This document shows, in pieces, positions 33,741 to 35,718 of a stretch of 35,718 bases of DNA. The stretch comes from Labilibaculum sp. (GTDB lineage: Bacteria; Bacteroidota; Bacteroidia; Bacteroidales; Marinifilaceae). The translations under genes and the position numbers were made by a program. Where the stretch lies: contig JAESUW010000045.1 of the NCBI GenBank assembly GCA_016760525.1, positions 1 through 35,718 of the forward strand. The letters are read 5' to 3'. Within the stretch, counting starts at the first letter, position 1. Every line of letters starts with the position of its first letter. The notes beneath the pieces were generated by a model. It was not told the DNA's origin and did no database searches. It was given only the letters and a program-made list of their open reading frames with translations.

Positions 33741-33748
33741 CAAAGATA
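33741..33748 (-). promoter_or_regulatory. -7 element, DUF4294 gene promoter
   Basis: TATCTTTG read leftward, a perfect TAnnTTTG only 17 bp before the ATG at 33724, so the leader would be about 10 nt. Confidence 0.4.
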
Positions 33749-33807
33749 ATGTTTCCTATCTTAGAACATTCTCGCAGACTAACTAATCATTAAAAATCTC
33801 CTATGAT

Positions 33808-35496
33808 ATGAAAAAAACACTTCTCCTCTGCTTACTATCGCTCCTCGCAGTTTCATCATTTTCTCAAGACAGAATTACCGGATTAAATTTTGCAAGCCGA
33901 TCCGAAGTTATCGCTCAAAACGGGATGGCTTGTACCAGTCAACCACTAGCCACTCAAATTGCACTGGACATACTAAAAGCCGGAGGAAATGCAATTGATG
34001 CTGCTATTGCGGCCAATGCAGCACTGGGTTTAATGGAACCTACAGGAAACGGCATCGGTGGTGATATTTTTGTTATTCTTTGGGATACAAAAACAAAAAA
34101 ATTATATGGTTTAAATGGAAGTGGCCGATCACCAAAATCTTTGACTCTTGATTATTTTAAAAAGAACAATTACAATTCTATTCCATCATTTGGAGCCTTA
34201 CCTGTTTCTGTTCCAGGTTGTGTAGATGGCTGGTTCACCATGCATGACAGGTTTGGAAAAATGGATATGGAAGAAATTCTAACTCCCGCAATTCAATATG
34301 CCCGAAACGGTTTTCCTTTAAGCGAATTAATTGCTTATTATATGAATGCCAGCGCCAACAGATTAAAAAAATACAAAGGATTTTCAGAAACCTATATGCC
34401 AGATGGTAAAATGCCTCAGAAAGGAGATATTTTCAAAAATCCATATTTAGCCAACACTTTGGAAAAAATAGCAAAAGGCGGTCGTGATGCATTCTATAAG
34501 GGTGATATTGCCCGAACAATTGCTAAGTACATTAAAGAACAAGGTGGTTTTCTTTCCTACGATGATTTAGCTTCCCATAAATCAGAATGGGTTGATCCGG
34601 TATCGATTAATTACCGTGGATATGATGTTTGGGAACTTCCACCTAACGGACAAGGTACTGCAGCCCTTCAAATGCTGAATATTCTTGAAAAATATGACAT
34701 TGCAAAAATGGGCTTTGGAAGTAGTGAATACATTCATACATTTATTGAAGCTAAAAAACTTGCATTTGAAGACAGAGCCAAATATTACTGCGATCCTGAT
34801 TTTTCTACTATTCCTTTAAAAGAGCTTCTTTCAAAAGAATATGCAATGGAAAGAAAAGCTTTAATTGACCCAAATCGTTCAGCAAAGAACTATCCTGCAG
34901 GCGAATTGGAGCAGGGCAATACAATTTACCTGACTGTAGCTGATAAAGAGGGAAATATGGTTTCGCTAATTCAAAGTAACTATCGCGGTATGGGTTCTGG
35001 AATGACCCCTGATAAATTGGGATTTGTATTGCAGGACAGGGGAGAATTATTCAGTTTGGAAGAAGGACACGCCAATGTGTTCGAGCCTGGAAAGCGTCCT
35101 TTTCACACCATCATTCCTGCTTTTATTACAAAAAATGGCAAACCATTTATCAGTTTTGGTTTGATGGGCGGAGCAATGCAACCACAAGGTCATGCACAAA
35201 TCGTGGTCAATTTGATTGATTTTAAAATGAATTTGCAAGAAGCTGGCGATGCTGCAAGAATTCGTCATGAAGGTTCTTCGCAACCAACGGGAGCAAAAAT
35301 GACCGATGGTGGTTGGGTAAATCTAGAATCAGCTATTTCCTACCAAAATATTCGCGAACTATTAGAAAAAGGTCACAAAATAAAATTTGATATGGGTGGC
35401 TACGGTGGTTACCAAGCTATTCTTTATGATGAAGTAAGAGATGTGTACTTTGGTGCATCAGAATCGAGAAAGGATGGCCAGGCGGCAGGATATTAA
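33808..35496 (+). CDS. ggt: Gamma-glutamyltransferase / glutathione hydrolase proenzyme
   Basis: A 562-residue secreted Ntn-hydrolase precursor. Signal peptide about 1-20 (SSFSQ). Visible: NGMACTSQPLATQIALDILK, GGNAIDAAIAANAALGLMEP, GNGIGGDIFVILWD, and DGWFTMHDRFGKMDMEEIL in the large subunit. Self-cleavage is expected before the nucleophile Thr at about 372 (GN-TIYLTVADKEGN), releasing the small subunit with SNYRGMGSGMTPDKLGFVLQ and GLMGGAMQPQGHAQ. It hydrolyses gamma-glutamyl bonds, for example of glutathione, in the periplasm. The TIYL at the cleavage site in place of TTHL and the overall layout are closer to YwrD-like members than to the E. coli enzyme, so substrate range may differ. Confidence 0.93.
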   Translation: MKKTLLLCLLSLLAVSSFSQDRITGLNFASRSEVIAQNGMACTSQPLATQIALDILKAGGNAIDAAIAANAALGLMEPTGNGIGGDIFVILWDTKTKKLYGLNGSGRSPKSLTLDYFKKNNYNSIPSFGALPVSVPGCVDGWFTMHDRFGKMDMEEILTPAIQYARNGFPLSELIAYYMNASANRLKKYKGFSETYMPDGKMPQKGDIFKNPYLANTLEKIAKGGRDAFYKGDIARTIAKYIKEQGGFLSYDDLASHKSEWVDPVSINYRGYDVWELPPNGQGTAALQMLNILEKYDIAKMGFGSSEYIHTFIEAKKLAFEDRAKYYCDPDFSTIPLKELLSKEYAMERKALIDPNRSAKNYPAGELEQGNTIYLTVADKEGNMVSLIQSNYRGMGSGMTPDKLGFVLQDRGELFSLEEGHANVFEPGKRPFHTIIPAFITKNGKPFISFGLMGGAMQPQGHAQIVVNLIDFKMNLQEAGDAARIRHEGSSQPTGAKMTDGGWVNLESAISYQNIRELLEKGHKIKFDMGGYGGYQAILYDEVRDVYFGASESRKDGQAAGY

Positions 35497-35548
35497 ATTG
35501 TAAAACATACATAGCTGAAATTAAAGCATCGCTTTTCATGAAAAATAC

Positions 35549-35680
35549 TGCGTTAAGGATTGAAGCGACTACCCCACAGGCATGCTGAAAGCGAAGCTGG
35601 AAGTTATGACGAGGAGTAATAGCGGAAAGCCTGACCTGAATTCGCTGTAACGCTAGTGAAGAGAAATTCAGGAAACGTCC
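35549..35680. repeat. Repeat-like intergenic element at window end
   Basis: Non-coding, GC-richer than its surroundings. It contains TGCGTTAAGGATTGAAGCG (35549-35567) and GCGGAAAGCCTGACC (35622-35636), words I associate with a dispersed Bacteroidetes intergenic repeat in which they are normally contiguous. Here about 57 bp separate them, flanked by a 4-bp AGCG direct repeat. A hairpin CCTGAATT/AATTCAGG follows (35635-35642 with 35665-35672). No second copy is in the window. Confidence 0.45.
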
Positions 35681-35718
35681 AAAAATAAATAATTTAAACT
35701 AGTAAACAGTTAAGTAAA

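Overview
The window is an AT-rich stretch of a Bacteroidetes chromosome. The signs are TAnnTTTG-type -7 promoter elements, few Shine-Dalgarno sequences, HYR/PKD/SprB-type secreted proteins, a DUF4294 protein, and the PASTA-rluD-ddl order. The overall flavour is marine Bacteroidales/Marinilabiliales (Marinifilum- or Labilibaculum-like); the genus is a guess. No rRNA, tRNA, phage, transposase or CRISPR array was seen.

Bases 1-10671 hold five consecutive leftward genes for secreted, modular, adhesin-like proteins (CUB, PA14, HYR, C-type lectin, Calx-beta, choice-of-anchor L, SprB and PKD-like domains). The first is cut by the window edge. All carry signal peptides, lack the usual long type IX secretion C-terminal domain, and end in a similar short Pro/Gly/Ile tail. 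This is the least ordinary part of the window. The three smallest form a tight operon (transcribed 3877 to 1) and share an N-terminal PKD-like domain.

Bases 10672-15932 hold a YjjG-type HAD nucleotidase, a gene-free stretch with a candidate structured RNA ending in a strong terminator, a dispersed-repeat-like segment, a dnaB operon with a conserved Bacteroidetes protein of unknown role, and divergent ispE.

Bases 15933-20324 run leftward: tgt, an LptF/LptG-type permease, and a biotin-dependent acyl-CoA carboxylase pair (carboxyltransferase plus small biotin carrier) preceded by a perfect 24-bp palindrome.

Bases 20570-26462 run rightward: a glycosyltransferase that appears frameshifted at an A8 run, an overlapping sigma-70-like factor, rsmG, rpmH with a good promoter, then a PASTA protein-rluD-ddl operon.

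Bases 26463-35718 are housekeeping genes with short intergenic repeats: gcvP, an MBL-fold hydrolase, thpR, elbB, a small membrane protein, a DUF4294 protein and a secreted gamma-glutamyltransferase. Several intergenic gaps here carry REP-like palindromes or repeat-like sequence.

In functional terms the right two thirds are core metabolism and envelope/translation upkeep. The left third is a surface-protein locus probably used for adhesion, gliding or matrix building.
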